Assembly: GCF_017874475.1 (NCBI RefSeq)
Contig: NZ_JAGGLO010000004.1
Coordinates: 103,178-167,177 of the forward strand
DNA: 64,000 nt
Reading direction: 5' to 3'
DNA from: Anaerococcus degeneri
GTDB lineage: Bacteria > Bacillota > Clostridia > Tissierellales > Peptoniphilaceae
Every line of letters starts with the position of its first letter. Positions within the stretch are counted from its first letter, which is position 1. The translations under genes and the position numbers were made by a program. Shown piece by piece: positions 30,356 to 39,995 of this stretch. The notes under the pieces are model-generated. The model was given only the letters and a program-made list of their open reading frames with translations. It searched no databases and was not told the origin of the DNA.

Positions 30356-31540
30356 TTATTTACTATATCTTTCAAATAGCATACTCATACCTTGACCACC
30401 ACCGATACACATGGTTACAAGTATACGCTTTTTATCTGTCTTCTTAAATTCATATAGTGATTTAACTGCAAGAACTGCTCCTGTAGCTCCTATTGGGTGA
30501 CCTACAGAGATTCCACCACCGTAAATATTTACTCTATCCATATCTAGATTTAAATCTCTAGCTACTGCAACTGTTTGGCTTGCAAAGGCTTCATTGATTT
30601 CGTACATATCGATATCATCTACGCTTAGGTTTTGTCTCTTTAGTAAGTTTTCTGTAGAATATTTTGGTGCGTATCCGAATAATTCTGGTTCGTTACCAGC
30701 AATTTCAAAGTCTACTATTTCACAAATTGGTTCTAAGCCTAGTTCTAGAGCTTTTTCTTCAGCCATAACTACTAAAGCTGCAGCTCCATCGTTAAGTGTT
30801 GATGAGTTACCTGCTGTTACTGTTCCATCTTTAACAAATGCTGGTCTTAATTTAGCAAGCTTTTCAACTGTTGTGCCTTTTCTGTATCCTTCATCTCTAT
30901 CAAATACAGTTACATTACCTTTTCTATCTTTAAGTTCTACAGCTAAAACTTCATCATCAAATCTTCCTGATTCAACTGCTTTAGCAGCTAATTCTTGACT
31001 TCTTGCAGCATATTCATCCTGCTCTTGTCTTGAAACCTTATATGTTTGTGCTACTTTTTCAGCAGATACACCATTGTGAGAACCATCAATTGGCCATGTT
31101 AGTATTGAGATAACACCGTCTTTAAAGTTCTTATCACCCATTTTTGATCCCCATCTAGAATCAAATTGGTAATATGGTAGATTTGATAAACTTTCAGCTC
31201 CAGCTGCAACAATTATATCTGCTCTTCCTGTTTGGATATTCAAAACAGCGTCAGATATTGCTTGAAGTCCAGATGCACATTGACGGTTTACAGCTGACAT
31301 TATTGTTGTGATTGGAAGTCCACCCTTAAGTCCAGCAACTCTTCCTATAAAACCATCTTCGTCTATTTCTCCAACTTGACCAATTATCATTTGATCAACA
31401 TCTTCAGGTTTTATTCCTGCTCTTTTTACAGCTTCCTTTATTACCATTCCTGCCATATCAGATGCAGAAAAACCCTTTAAACTACCACCAAATTTACCAA
31501 TAGGTAATCTAGCTCCATCAACTAAAACAACTTTTCTCAT
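30356..31540 (-). CDS. Acetyl-CoA C-acetyltransferase (thiolase)
   Basis: A 394-residue thiolase. The nucleophilic Cys is in NRQCASGLQAI (about residue 89), the His in GGGISVGHPIGATGA and the second Cys in TMCIGGGQG. It splits acetoacetyl-CoA into two acetyl-CoA or makes it. I chose the ATG at 31540 after GGAGGTAGTA, not the one at 31552. Situated between reductase and permease genes. Confidence 0.93.
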   Translation of the reverse strand: MRKVVLVDGARLPIGKFGGSLKGFSASDMAGMVIKEAVKRAGIKPEDVDQMIIGQVGEIDEDGFIGRVAGLKGGLPITTIMSAVNRQCASGLQAISDAVLNIQTGRADIIVAAGAESLSNLPYYQFDSRWGSKMGDKNFKDGVISILTWPIDGSHNGVSAEKVAQTYKVSRQEQDEYAARSQELAAKAVESGRFDDEVLAVELKDRKGNVTVFDRDEGYRKGTTVEKLAKLRPAFVKDGTVTAGNSSTLNDGAAALVVMAEEKALELGLEPICEIVDFEIAGNEPELFGYAPKYSTENLLKRQNLSVDDIDMYEINEAFASQTVAVARDLNLDMDRVNIYGGGISVGHPIGATGAVLAVKSLYEFKKTDKKRILVTMCIGGGQGMSMLFERYSK

Positions 31541-31592
31541 TACTACCTCCAAATTTTTGTAAATTTTCCAAACTTTCTACTCTAAGGAATGA

Positions 31593-32333
31593 TTAAACAA
31601 TCATTCCTCCGCCTACATTAATAACTTCTCCAGTAATATATCTAGCATCATCTGATACTAAGAATGCTACTAGCTTACCAACGTCTGATGGTTTTCCAGC
31701 ATAACCCATTGGAATTTTGTTCATCATAACGTTCCAGGCATCTTCATTCATAGCCTTAGTCATATCACTTTCAATGAATCCTGGGCAAATAGCATTAGCT
31801 GTTACACCTTTTCTTGCTAATTCTCTTGAAACTGTTTTAGTTAAGCCTACAACGCCAGCTTTTGATGCAGCATAGTTTGCTTGTCCAATATTTCCTAACC
31901 AACTTCCAGAAGATATATTTACGATAGATCCCTTTCCTCTTTCTCTGAGGTATTTAACAGCTTCTTGTGTACAGTAGAATGTGCCTGTTAAGTTTACAGC
32001 TATTACTTGATCCCATTCTTCATATGACATTTTGTGAATCATTCTATCTCTGTTTATTCCAGCGTTATTAACTATAGCATCGTACTCACCAAATTCTTCG
32101 ATTGTCTTATTGAACATATTTTTGACTTCTTCAGAATTTGCTATATTTGCTTTAACTGCTAGTGTTTTTACTCCATATTCCTTGCTGATTTCTTCAGCGG
32201 TTTGTTGAGCTTTTTCTACTGAAATATCTGCAATTACAACATTTGCACCTTCTTTAGCAAGTTGTTCTGCGATTCCTCTTCCTATTCCACCAGCTGAACC
32301 TGTAACTATTACTACTTTGTTCTCTAACTTCAT
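31593..32333 (-). CDS. Short-chain dehydrogenase, acetoacetyl-CoA reductase / 3-oxoacyl reductase type
   Basis: A 246-residue SDR with the cofactor motif TGSAGGIGRGIA (residues 11-22), NNAG, the catalytic Ser in VNISSGSW and YxxxK in NYAASKAG. The VNVGGGMIV end is typical of PhaB/FabG-like enzymes. Context with thiolase and CoA-transferase favours 3-hydroxyacyl-CoA/3-oxoacyl-CoA interconversion over fatty acid synthesis. Confidence 0.88.
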   Translation of the reverse strand: MKLENKVVIVTGSAGGIGRGIAEQLAKEGANVVIADISVEKAQQTAEEISKEYGVKTLAVKANIANSEEVKNMFNKTIEEFGEYDAIVNNAGINRDRMIHKMSYEEWDQVIAVNLTGTFYCTQEAVKYLRERGKGSIVNISSGSWLGNIGQANYAASKAGVVGLTKTVSRELARKGVTANAICPGFIESDMTKAMNEDAWNVMMNKIPMGYAGKPSDVGKLVAFLVSDDARYITGEVINVGGGMIV

Positions 32334-32347
32334 AAATTTACCTCCAT

Positions 32348-33919
32348 TTATTTTATATATTGTTTAATATTTGCTTTTGAATCAGCATTAAATATATCAG
32401 CGTCCATAACCTTTAAGTTATCACTTACTAATGGCTTATATTTCATCAAGGCTAAGATATCTTTTTCTACATCTATGCCAGGTGCAATTTCAACTAATTC
32501 CATACCATTTTCTCTAAGTTCAAAGACTGCTCTTTCTGTTACAATAACAATTTTCTGATCCTTTTTTAGAGCTTCTTTTGAGCTTAAAGAAACTTGTTTT
32601 ACATTATCAACAAATTTTAGAACTTCGCCTTCATTAACAATGTTTAATTTTCTATCATCAAAGTTGACTTTTAGGCCTTTTGCTGTGAATGTTCCACAGA
32701 ATACTACTTTTTTAGCACCCTGAGCTATATCGATTAATCCACCTGCTCCTGGACTGATATTTCCCATCTTTGTTGAGTTGACGTTACCTGCTTTATCGCA
32801 CTCTCCAAATCCAATAAAAGTAACATCTACACCTGTTCCGTTATAAAAATCCATTTGGTCTGTATGTGTAATCATAGCTTGTGTATTTTTTGCTATTCCA
32901 AAGTCAATACCACCTGCTCCAATTCCACCATACATACCCGACTCAACAGTTATCATAACATCATCTGTAAATCCTTCTTCATTTACAATATGGCTTATAA
33001 CATCGTTTGGAATTCCTGTTCCTAAGTTAATAATATCACCTTTAGATATTTCATATACAGCCCTTCTACCTATCATCTTTCTTACATCTAGAGGTAGGAC
33101 TTCATCGTGGGCAACAGGAACTCTAGCTTGGCCTGAATATGATGGATCATGGTACCAAGAAGATGTTTGTCTGTGATTTTTAAATACATCATCACACACT
33201 ACTATATTGTCTATAAATACTCCAGGAACCACAACATCTTTTGGATTTAAAGTGCCATTTTGAACAACTCTTTTTACCTGAACTATAACTTTTCCACCAA
33301 ATTTTTTAGCGGCTAGAGCTGCTGGTAACATTTCGAGCTTCATAGCTTCGTCTTCTATTGTAACGTTGCCGTTTTCGTCACACTCTGTTCCTCTTAGAAT
33401 TACATAATCTAATGGAATTTCATTGTACCAAATATATTCTTCACCATTTACATTAACGATTTTCGAAATATCATCTAATTTTTTGGTTCTTTCATTCATT
33501 TTTCCGCCTTCTAAGCGTGGATCAACAAATGTTCCAAGTCCAGTTTTAGATAAATGTCCTGAAATACCCCTAGACATACTTCTATAAAGCTGGCAAATTT
33601 GACCTTGTGGAATACAATAAGCTTCGATTTTTTCGTTTGTTATCAATTCCATCATTGCAGGTTGTAAACCCCAGTGTGAACCAATTATTCTTTTTAACAA
33701 GCCTTCGTGAGCTAAATGGATTATTCCTCTAACCCTATCACCCTGACCTGCAGCATGAACTAAAGTAAGGTCTCTTGGACTATTTTTCTCTAAAAATTGG
33801 TTTTCTATTTCAGTTAAAATAGTCTCAGCAGCACTTATCAGTGTCATACCTACTGTAGCAATCGTACTGCCATCTTCTATTGAGTTTACTAAGTCTTTAA
33901 CATCAATTACTTTTGTCAT
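32348..33919 (-). CDS. Acyl-CoA:carboxylate CoA-transferase (family I, fused alpha-beta)
   Basis: A 523-residue single-chain CoA-transferase. The N half has GSTIATVGMTLISAAETILT; the C half has NLGTGIPNDVISHIVNEEGF and TVESGMYGGIGAGG, where the Glu is the likely CoA-thioester residue. This is the length and layout of propionate/acetoacetate CoA-transferases. It activates a short acid using acetyl-CoA or a similar donor. It overlaps the ligase gene by 4 bases (ATGA). Confidence 0.9.
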   Translation of the reverse strand: MTKVIDVKDLVNSIEDGSTIATVGMTLISAAETILTEIENQFLEKNSPRDLTLVHAAGQGDRVRGIIHLAHEGLLKRIIGSHWGLQPAMMELITNEKIEAYCIPQGQICQLYRSMSRGISGHLSKTGLGTFVDPRLEGGKMNERTKKLDDISKIVNVNGEEYIWYNEIPLDYVILRGTECDENGNVTIEDEAMKLEMLPAALAAKKFGGKVIVQVKRVVQNGTLNPKDVVVPGVFIDNIVVCDDVFKNHRQTSSWYHDPSYSGQARVPVAHDEVLPLDVRKMIGRRAVYEISKGDIINLGTGIPNDVISHIVNEEGFTDDVMITVESGMYGGIGAGGIDFGIAKNTQAMITHTDQMDFYNGTGVDVTFIGFGECDKAGNVNSTKMGNISPGAGGLIDIAQGAKKVVFCGTFTAKGLKVNFDDRKLNIVNEGEVLKFVDNVKQVSLSSKEALKKDQKIVIVTERAVFELRENGMELVEIAPGIDVEKDILALMKYKPLVSDNLKVMDADIFNADSKANIKQYIK

Positions 33920-35499
33920 TTTACCTCCAAAAATTCTTTAATTTTATTTTTATCTACCTTTTGATTTTTATTTTTTGGTATTTCTTCAACAAATTCTATT
34001 ATTTTAGGTATCTTGTACTTTGCAACTTCTTTTGCTAGTAAAGTTGATATATCTTCTTTGGTTAATGATGAATCCTTTTTAAGTCTGATTACTGATGCAA
34101 CTTGCTCCCCATATAGTGGATCTTCTACTCCTACTACAGCTACCTCTTCGACTCCAGGTATTTTAAATATCAGCTCTTCAATCTCTAAGCTCCAAACTTT
34201 CTCGCCGCCGACATTAATCATATCTTTAACCCTATCAACTATATACAAAAATCCTTTTTCGTTATAATATCCTAGGTCTCCAGTTTTTAACCAACCTTCG
34301 TCATCAATCTTTCCAGTAACATTATAATAGTTAGCTATTACGTTTGTTCCTGTTAATAGGATTTCTCCAACCTCATTATGTGGTAATTCTTCGCCAGTAT
34401 TTATATCAAGAACTTTAACATTCATGCCGGGGATAGGTAATCCAGACGAGCCTTGGAAATAACTTCCATATACTTCGCTAGGAACTATTGTGCCAGGGGA
34501 TGTTGTTTCAGTTAAACCATAGACAGTGAAGAATTCAACCTTAGGTAGCCACTCTTTTATTTCATTTATTTTAGCTACTGGCATCTTACTCGCTCCACAC
34601 ACAAACATATCAAGTGAATCTACTTCTTGGTATTTATCCTTGCATTCTAGAAGCTTCATAAATACGGTTGGTGAGGCATGAACAAAATTCGCATCATATT
34701 TTTTAACCAAATCTAATAATTTGCTAGCGTTAAAGAATTTTTGGAATACCACTGTTGCTCCTACTTCAATAAATAATCCTAAAACAGCTACAAGTCCAGT
34801 TACATAGCAGAAAGGGGTTCCAATAGCAGCAATGTCATTATCACTTATATCTAGAACATACTCATATGCCTTAACAGCATGTGTCATATTATAGTTTCTA
34901 ATCTCGCAACCCTTACTTTGAGATGTTGTTCCAGAAGTAAACATAATAGCAGAAGTATAATCTCTCTTTATTTCTGGATAAGTGACTCCTTTCGAATTTT
35001 CTATATATTTTTCAAAGCCATAACCGTCATTTACTGATATAATAAGGTTTTTGCTATCAAAATAATCTTTTAGGTCTTCTTCAACTATTATTTTATCAAA
35101 CCTAATCATGTTACCATAACTATCAACCTCTAGCTTTTTAAACTTTGTAGGTATAGGTATCATAGTTGCACCAACTTTTAAGATCGATAAAAATGCTACT
35201 ACGAATTCGACACTGTTATATAACATAACAGCTATCTTATCCTGAACCTTAATACCAGCTTCATTAATTAGGTAGGCACTAAATTGATTAATTAGCTTGT
35301 TTATTTCTTCATAGGAATACTCTTTGCCTAATTCATCAATCAATAATATTTTATCAGGATTTTTCGATAATGAGCTAACAAAGAAATCATAAATAGATTT
35401 TTCATCTGTTTTAAAAATATCATGTGTTCTATTTTTATATGAGAAACGTTCCAATTTTGATGTCATTTCTTCTGGCCAACATTTAACGCCTTCAATCAT
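33916..35499 (-). CDS. AMP-forming acyl-CoA synthetase
   Basis: A 527-residue ANL-superfamily ligase: the P-loop AIMFTSGTTSQSKGCEI, VYGLTETTSPG, the hinge KTGDLGYYNEKGFLYIVDR, and the catalytic-lysine region in IPKNKNQKVDKNK near the end. It activates a carboxylic acid with ATP and CoA. First gene of the operon, divergent from the CdaR-like regulator. The acid is unknown. Confidence 0.9.
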   Translation of the reverse strand: MIEGVKCWPEEMTSKLERFSYKNRTHDIFKTDEKSIYDFFVSSLSKNPDKILLIDELGKEYSYEEINKLINQFSAYLINEAGIKVQDKIAVMLYNSVEFVVAFLSILKVGATMIPIPTKFKKLEVDSYGNMIRFDKIIVEEDLKDYFDSKNLIISVNDGYGFEKYIENSKGVTYPEIKRDYTSAIMFTSGTTSQSKGCEIRNYNMTHAVKAYEYVLDISDNDIAAIGTPFCYVTGLVAVLGLFIEVGATVVFQKFFNASKLLDLVKKYDANFVHASPTVFMKLLECKDKYQEVDSLDMFVCGASKMPVAKINEIKEWLPKVEFFTVYGLTETTSPGTIVPSEVYGSYFQGSSGLPIPGMNVKVLDINTGEELPHNEVGEILLTGTNVIANYYNVTGKIDDEGWLKTGDLGYYNEKGFLYIVDRVKDMINVGGEKVWSLEIEELIFKIPGVEEVAVVGVEDPLYGEQVASVIRLKKDSSLTKEDISTLLAKEVAKYKIPKIIEFVEEIPKNKNQKVDKNKIKEFLEVK

Positions 35500-35624
35500 T
35501 TTTACTCCCTTTCTTTAGCCAAAATTAGCAATGGTTAACAAATAGTAGGTTACTTACATCTGTGTCACAATTTTTTTGTAATGGTTATTAATACCTCTAC
35601 AACATTTCTATTTATTATGTTTAT

Positions 35625-35654
35625 ATTATAGCAACTACACCTAGATATTATCTA
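35625..35654 (-). promoter_or_regulatory. Probable promoter of the acid operon with palindromic activator site
   Basis: A -10 TATAAT on the minus strand (35625-35630). The -35 position (35648-35653) has no consensus and is instead covered by the 13-bp palindrome TAGATATTATCTA (35642-35654). A missing -35 with a palindrome there is typical of an activator-dependent promoter, likely controlled by the divergent CdaR-like protein. Confidence 0.5.
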
Positions 35655-35666
35655 TAGTCCAAAATA

Positions 35667-35699
35667 CAAATAAAATCATTAGACTTGTAATTTTATTTG
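35667..35699. repeat. Inverted repeat between the divergent regulator and acid operon
   Basis: CAAATAAAAT (35667-35676) and ATTTTATTTG (35690-35699) are exact 10-base arms, 38 bases before the regulator ATG. A second candidate operator, perhaps for autoregulation. Confidence 0.45.
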
Positions 35700-35736
35700 T
35701 TTCGTGTAACAATGATTATATAGATAAGGAGATATT

Positions 35737-36834
35737 ATGAGAATAAATGCTGAATTAGCCCAAAAAATAGTTGAGAGTTTAAGAGATACTATTGAGCAAG
35801 ATATTAATTTTATCGATAATGATGGAATAATTGTTGCCTCTACTGATCACAGGAGGATTAATAGTTTACACGAGGGAGCCCTTAATTGTATAAGAGAAGG
35901 TAAAACAATCGCCATTAATAGCGATGACCAATATACTGGTGCCAAGAAAGGTGTGAATTTGCCTGTAAAATTCCAAAACGAAATCGTTGGTGTTATTGGT
36001 ATTTCTGGAGATCTTGATGTGGTCGAAAAATATGGCGATATCATTAAAAAGATGACCGAAATACTCCTTAGGGAGGAGTGGATTAATGAGAACGCCTCTG
36101 CTGACATTGAAAATAAAAAACTCATAGTAGAATCCATACTAAATTCAAACCTGTATAAACTTGATTTTTTGCCAAAAAATTTAAATTCAGATTCTAAAAA
36201 TATAGCTGTGGCTAGAATTAACTATGATGCCTTAGATTTTTCGACTCGTAAAAATCTTATTAGGTTTGCTGAATCTAATTTTGCAAAAAATAAATTATAT
36301 GTAACATTTTTACAAAATAGATTTGTCATTATCTATTTAGATAGCGATTACTCTAGCATTAGTGATCATCTTAATCTTCTTGTTAGACAAGCTTTAAAAT
36401 CTTACAATGTAAATTTGAATTTTGGAGTTAGTAGCACCTACCATAACATTTCAAATTCTAAAACTTTTTATAATCAAGCTATTAGGAGCCAAAAATGGTC
36501 CGAGTACAAAGGCGAGCAGAACCCTGTTGTTTTTTATAAGGATATGGAGTTGGGCCTTTTATTAACTAGCTTAGATGATAAGGATCTCTACGAATATTCT
36601 TATAAGGTTTTAAAAAATATAGATTTAAAAGAACTTAAAGAATATAAAGAATTATTCTTATTGTATGGCAAGTACAATGGTTCAATTTCTGCTATTGCAG
36701 ATGAGATGTTCATGCACAAAAATACCATTCAGTATAGGCTTAATAAACTTGAGTCTATGACTGGATACAACCCAAGAAATTATAATGACTATCTTGCTCT
36801 GTGGTTTGCTTTCTATAATTTGAAATTTGATTAA
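35737..36834 (+). CDS. CdaR-type sugar-diacid/organic-acid responsive activator
   Basis: A 365-residue protein. Residues 1-130 form the diacid-recognition sensor (LRDTIEQDINFIDNDGIIVA, then GAKKGVNLPVKFQNEIVGVI). The C-terminal PucR-type helix-turn-helix has DEMFMHKNTIQYRLNKLESM. CdaR proteins sense glucarate/glycerate-type acids. Here it is divergent from a CoA-linked acid cluster and convergent with glycerate kinase, so it may control both. Confidence 0.9.
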   Translation: MRINAELAQKIVESLRDTIEQDINFIDNDGIIVASTDHRRINSLHEGALNCIREGKTIAINSDDQYTGAKKGVNLPVKFQNEIVGVIGISGDLDVVEKYGDIIKKMTEILLREEWINENASADIENKKLIVESILNSNLYKLDFLPKNLNSDSKNIAVARINYDALDFSTRKNLIRFAESNFAKNKLYVTFLQNRFVIIYLDSDYSSISDHLNLLVRQALKSYNVNLNFGVSSTYHNISNSKTFYNQAIRSQKWSEYKGEQNPVVFYKDMELGLLLTSLDDKDLYEYSYKVLKNIDLKELKEYKELFLLYGKYNGSISAIADEMFMHKNTIQYRLNKLESMTGYNPRNYNDYLALWFAFYNLKFD

Positions 36835-36836
36835 AT

Positions 36837-36880
36837 AAAAGACTCCCCAATTATTATCATCTAATAATGAGGAGTCTTTT
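36837..36880. terminator. Bidirectional terminator between convergent genes
   Basis: AAAAGACTCC and GGAGTCTTTT form a 10-bp stem with an AT-rich loop, between the CdaR-like gene and glycerate kinase, which meet tail to tail. Confidence 0.8.
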
Positions 36881-36910
36881 ACATTTAGGAGTTTTGACTA
36901 TTATTGGATT

Positions 36911-38062
36911 TTATTTGAATTTATATATCAATCTAAATACTTGTTCTACACATCTACTTAGATTATCTCTTGCCACTTGCTTGTCCATAGCTTCATCTAA
37001 GCTAATTACTTCTCCAATTATTGGAAAGAAGGCATCTATGCCCTCATCATTTACAATATTTGCATCATTTGTGGCAACGCCTGAAAAAGCAATTACTGGT
37101 TTATCATATTTTTTTGCTAATTTGGCTACTCCTATAGGCGTTTTCCCGTAAGCAGATTGGTGGTCAAGCCTTCCCTCACCTGTAACTACGATGTCCGCTT
37201 CTTTTATTATTTCTTCAGCATTTATCAATTGTAGAATCAGGCCTATTCCAGAAGATAGTTCAGCATTTAAATAGTTTTTAAAAGCATATCCCAATCCACC
37301 CGCAGCTCCAGAGCCTGGATAATCACAATCAGCGCCCTTAATAATTTCCTTTGTCTTTTCATGAAATGCTATATGTAAAGAATTTAATTCTTCTACTTGC
37401 TTTTCATCCGCACCTTTTTGTGGGCCAAAAATATAGGCACTTCCATTTTTACCTACTAAGGGATTTGTCACGTCGCAAGCTATAGAAAATTTGCATTCCT
37501 TAATTCTTGGATCTAAAGAGCTTACATCTATAAGTTTTAAATCTTTTATTCCCTCAGCTGATGGATGTACTGGTTGATTATCACCATCTAAAAACTTAAC
37601 ACCCAACCTAGTTAACATTCCTATTCCTGCATCATTTGTTGCGGAACCGCCAATTCCTATGATAAATTCTTTAACCCCCCTATCCAAGGCGTCAATTATA
37701 ATATCTCCTACTCCATAGGTTGATGCCTTTATTGGTGATAGTTCACTAGCTATCAATGTCAAGCCAGAAGCAGAGCTCATTTCAATTATAGCTATCTTGT
37801 CTTCACTGATTTCTTCATTATCAACGACAATATATTCTGCCTCTATGCCTCTGAGTAATGGGTCTTTAACTTCTACTTTTATTGTATCTGCTCCCTTAAT
37901 ATCAGATAATGATTCAACCATCCCTTCACCACCGTCAGCTATTGGTTTTACTGTTATATTCTCATTTTTATTAATCTTTGTTATTGCTTCTTTAATAATA
38001 TTTCCTGCTTCTAGCGAGCTTAAGGAACCCTTAAAAGAATCTATTAATACAGCTATGTTCAT
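36911..38062 (-). CDS. glxK: Glycerate 2-kinase
   Basis: A 383-residue glycerate kinase of the GarK/GlxK family: DSFKGSLSSLEAGNIIKEAI at the start, KPIADGGEGMVESL, GIGGSATNDAGIGML and the later DCDYPGSGAAGGLGYAF. It phosphorylates glycerate to 2-phosphoglycerate, which enters glycolysis. Its usual regulator type (CdaR) is the next gene. Confidence 0.93.
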   Translation of the reverse strand: MNIAVLIDSFKGSLSSLEAGNIIKEAITKINKNENITVKPIADGGEGMVESLSDIKGADTIKVEVKDPLLRGIEAEYIVVDNEEISEDKIAIIEMSSASGLTLIASELSPIKASTYGVGDIIIDALDRGVKEFIIGIGGSATNDAGIGMLTRLGVKFLDGDNQPVHPSAEGIKDLKLIDVSSLDPRIKECKFSIACDVTNPLVGKNGSAYIFGPQKGADEKQVEELNSLHIAFHEKTKEIIKGADCDYPGSGAAGGLGYAFKNYLNAELSSGIGLILQLINAEEIIKEADIVVTGEGRLDHQSAYGKTPIGVAKLAKKYDKPVIAFSGVATNDANIVNDEGIDAFFPIIGEVISLDEAMDKQVARDNLSRCVEQVFRLIYKFK

Positions 38063-38284
38063 TCACTCTCTCCTTATACTAATATATGTATAAGTATAGT
38101 AAAATCCCAAAAATTAATATATAGTATAAGCTATAAATTTATTCCTGTCACAAACTAATTAATTGTTACCTATAACAAATACTCTTACAATCTACTAATA
38201 TACTCCTATTATAAGTTAGTAAAGCTAAACACCTATATTTGCATATGCCAAGATGTAATCTACATAAATCTTTTTCATACTACT

Positions 38285-38317
38285 AAAAGACCCCAAGTAT
38301 AATCTTTGGGGTCTTTT
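38285..38317 (-). terminator. Terminator of the ABC importer operon
   Basis: A 12-bp stem (AAAAGACCCCAA with TTGGGGTCTTTT), 20 bases after the permease stop. Confidence 0.85.
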
Positions 38318-38336
38318 AGAGGGAATTGAGAAAATT

Positions 38337-39995
38337 TTATTTATTTTTCTTTGCTCCTATCATATTAAATACTATTAGGGCTAGGATTGTGAATACTGTT
38401 AGCATTGTAGCTAGGGCTGCGGCTACTCCGTAGTTTCCTCTTACTACTTCTGTGTAGATAGAAACTGTCATTGTCCTTGTTTTTAGGTTGGTTAGGATAA
38501 TGGATGAAGATAGCTCTGATATCAAGGTTACGTATGATAAAATTGAGCCTGCTACTACTCCCCTCATCATTAGTGGGAGGGTGATTTGTGCAAATGTCTT
38601 AAACTTGCTTGCACCTAGCGAATAGGACGCTTCTTCTAGAGATATTGGGAGGGACTGGAGGGTTGATGTGGCTGACCTTAGGGTATAAGGCAGTCTCCTT
38701 ATGACGAAGGATACTATTACTATCCACATTGTTCCGCCCAAGACTAGGAAGTTTGATCCCATCATTCCATTTCCAAAACCTGTTAGGAGGGCTATACCTA
38801 TTACAACTCCTGGTAGGATAAATGGTACCATGGTGAATACGTCTATGGCTGCTGCGAGTTTGCCTTTTATCCTAACTACTATATAGGCTATCAAAACTGA
38901 TAAGATTATGATAATTATAAGGGCTAGGAGTGGTAGGAGGAGGGTATTTCTAATAGATGTGCCCATCCTTGCAAAGGCTGTGTGGTAGGATTTTAATGAA
39001 TATCCGTCAATGAATATCTTTCCTGATGTGTTCTTAAATGATGTTAAAATCAGATAAGCTTGTGGTAGGATTGATAGGCCTACGATAATGTAGACAAATA
39101 GGTGGATTAATACACTCTTGCTTCCTTCAAGCTTAGTCTTTTGGACTGGATTTAAGAAGTTTGACGAATAAGCATTTTTCTCTGATATTTTCTTTTGTAT
39201 TAGGAAAATTACGCTAGTTACTATTATAGCAATTATTGCTATGGCTGATGCAAAGCCTTGGTTTTGGCCAACTTCACCTACGAATTCATTGTAGATTAAT
39301 ACTGGGAAGGTCCTATATCCTTCACCGATTAGCATTGGGGTACCGAAGTCTGACATACATCTCATGAAGACTAAAAGGCCTCCTGCTAAAAGTGATGGAG
39401 TCACAAGAGGTAGGATTATTTTCCTAAATCTCTTAAAGCCTGTTACTCCCAAGTTTTCGCTTGCTTCCATAAGGGATGCGTCAAGGTTTTCAAAGGCTGC
39501 CTTGGCATATAAAAATACTAATGAATATAGTTGGAAGGTGAATACTAATAAGATTCCAGCAAAACCGTATATATCAGGAATATTTAAGCCAATGCCAGCA
39601 AAAAAGTTTGTTATTATACCATTTCTACCAAGCAATAAGATCCATGAATAAGCTCCGATAAAAGGTGCTGACATTGAAGCAAGGATTATGATTATCTCTA
39701 AAACCTTGGCTCCCCTAATCTTATAAAAACTCATAAAATAAGCTATCGGTGTAGCTAGGAGAATGGTTGTGGCTGTGGCTATTATTGATAATTTCAAACT
39801 GTTTATAATGGTTGAAAAATAGTACTTGTTTGAAAAGAATTCAGTAAAGTTTGCAAGACTTAAGTTTCCTTCTTTATTGTAAAAAGATTGGATTAAAAGT
39901 CTGGTGATTGGATAGATTAGAAAAATCAAAACTCCAGCTAGTATGGCTAGGGTAATTATTTTCCAAAATCCAAATTTATTAGCTTTCGTTTTCAT
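38337..39995 (-). CDS. ABC importer permease, Fbp (ferric iron)-type fused double permease
   Basis: A 552-residue membrane protein with about 12 segments and two EAA loops (MEASENLGVTGFKRFRKIIL at about 185 and LEEASYSLGASKFKTFAQIT at about 455). Two permease halves in one chain are typical of FbpB-like and related importers for iron(III), phosphonates or thiamine. It overlaps the ATPase gene by 17 bases. The substrate cannot be fixed from sequence. Confidence 0.9.
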   Translation of the reverse strand: MKTKANKFGFWKIITLAILAGVLIFLIYPITRLLIQSFYNKEGNLSLANFTEFFSNKYYFSTIINSLKLSIIATATTILLATPIAYFMSFYKIRGAKVLEIIIILASMSAPFIGAYSWILLLGRNGIITNFFAGIGLNIPDIYGFAGILLVFTFQLYSLVFLYAKAAFENLDASLMEASENLGVTGFKRFRKIILPLVTPSLLAGGLLVFMRCMSDFGTPMLIGEGYRTFPVLIYNEFVGEVGQNQGFASAIAIIAIIVTSVIFLIQKKISEKNAYSSNFLNPVQKTKLEGSKSVLIHLFVYIIVGLSILPQAYLILTSFKNTSGKIFIDGYSLKSYHTAFARMGTSIRNTLLLPLLALIIIIILSVLIAYIVVRIKGKLAAAIDVFTMVPFILPGVVIGIALLTGFGNGMMGSNFLVLGGTMWIVIVSFVIRRLPYTLRSATSTLQSLPISLEEASYSLGASKFKTFAQITLPLMMRGVVAGSILSYVTLISELSSSIILTNLKTRTMTVSIYTEVVRGNYGVAAALATMLTVFTILALIVFNMIGAKKNK

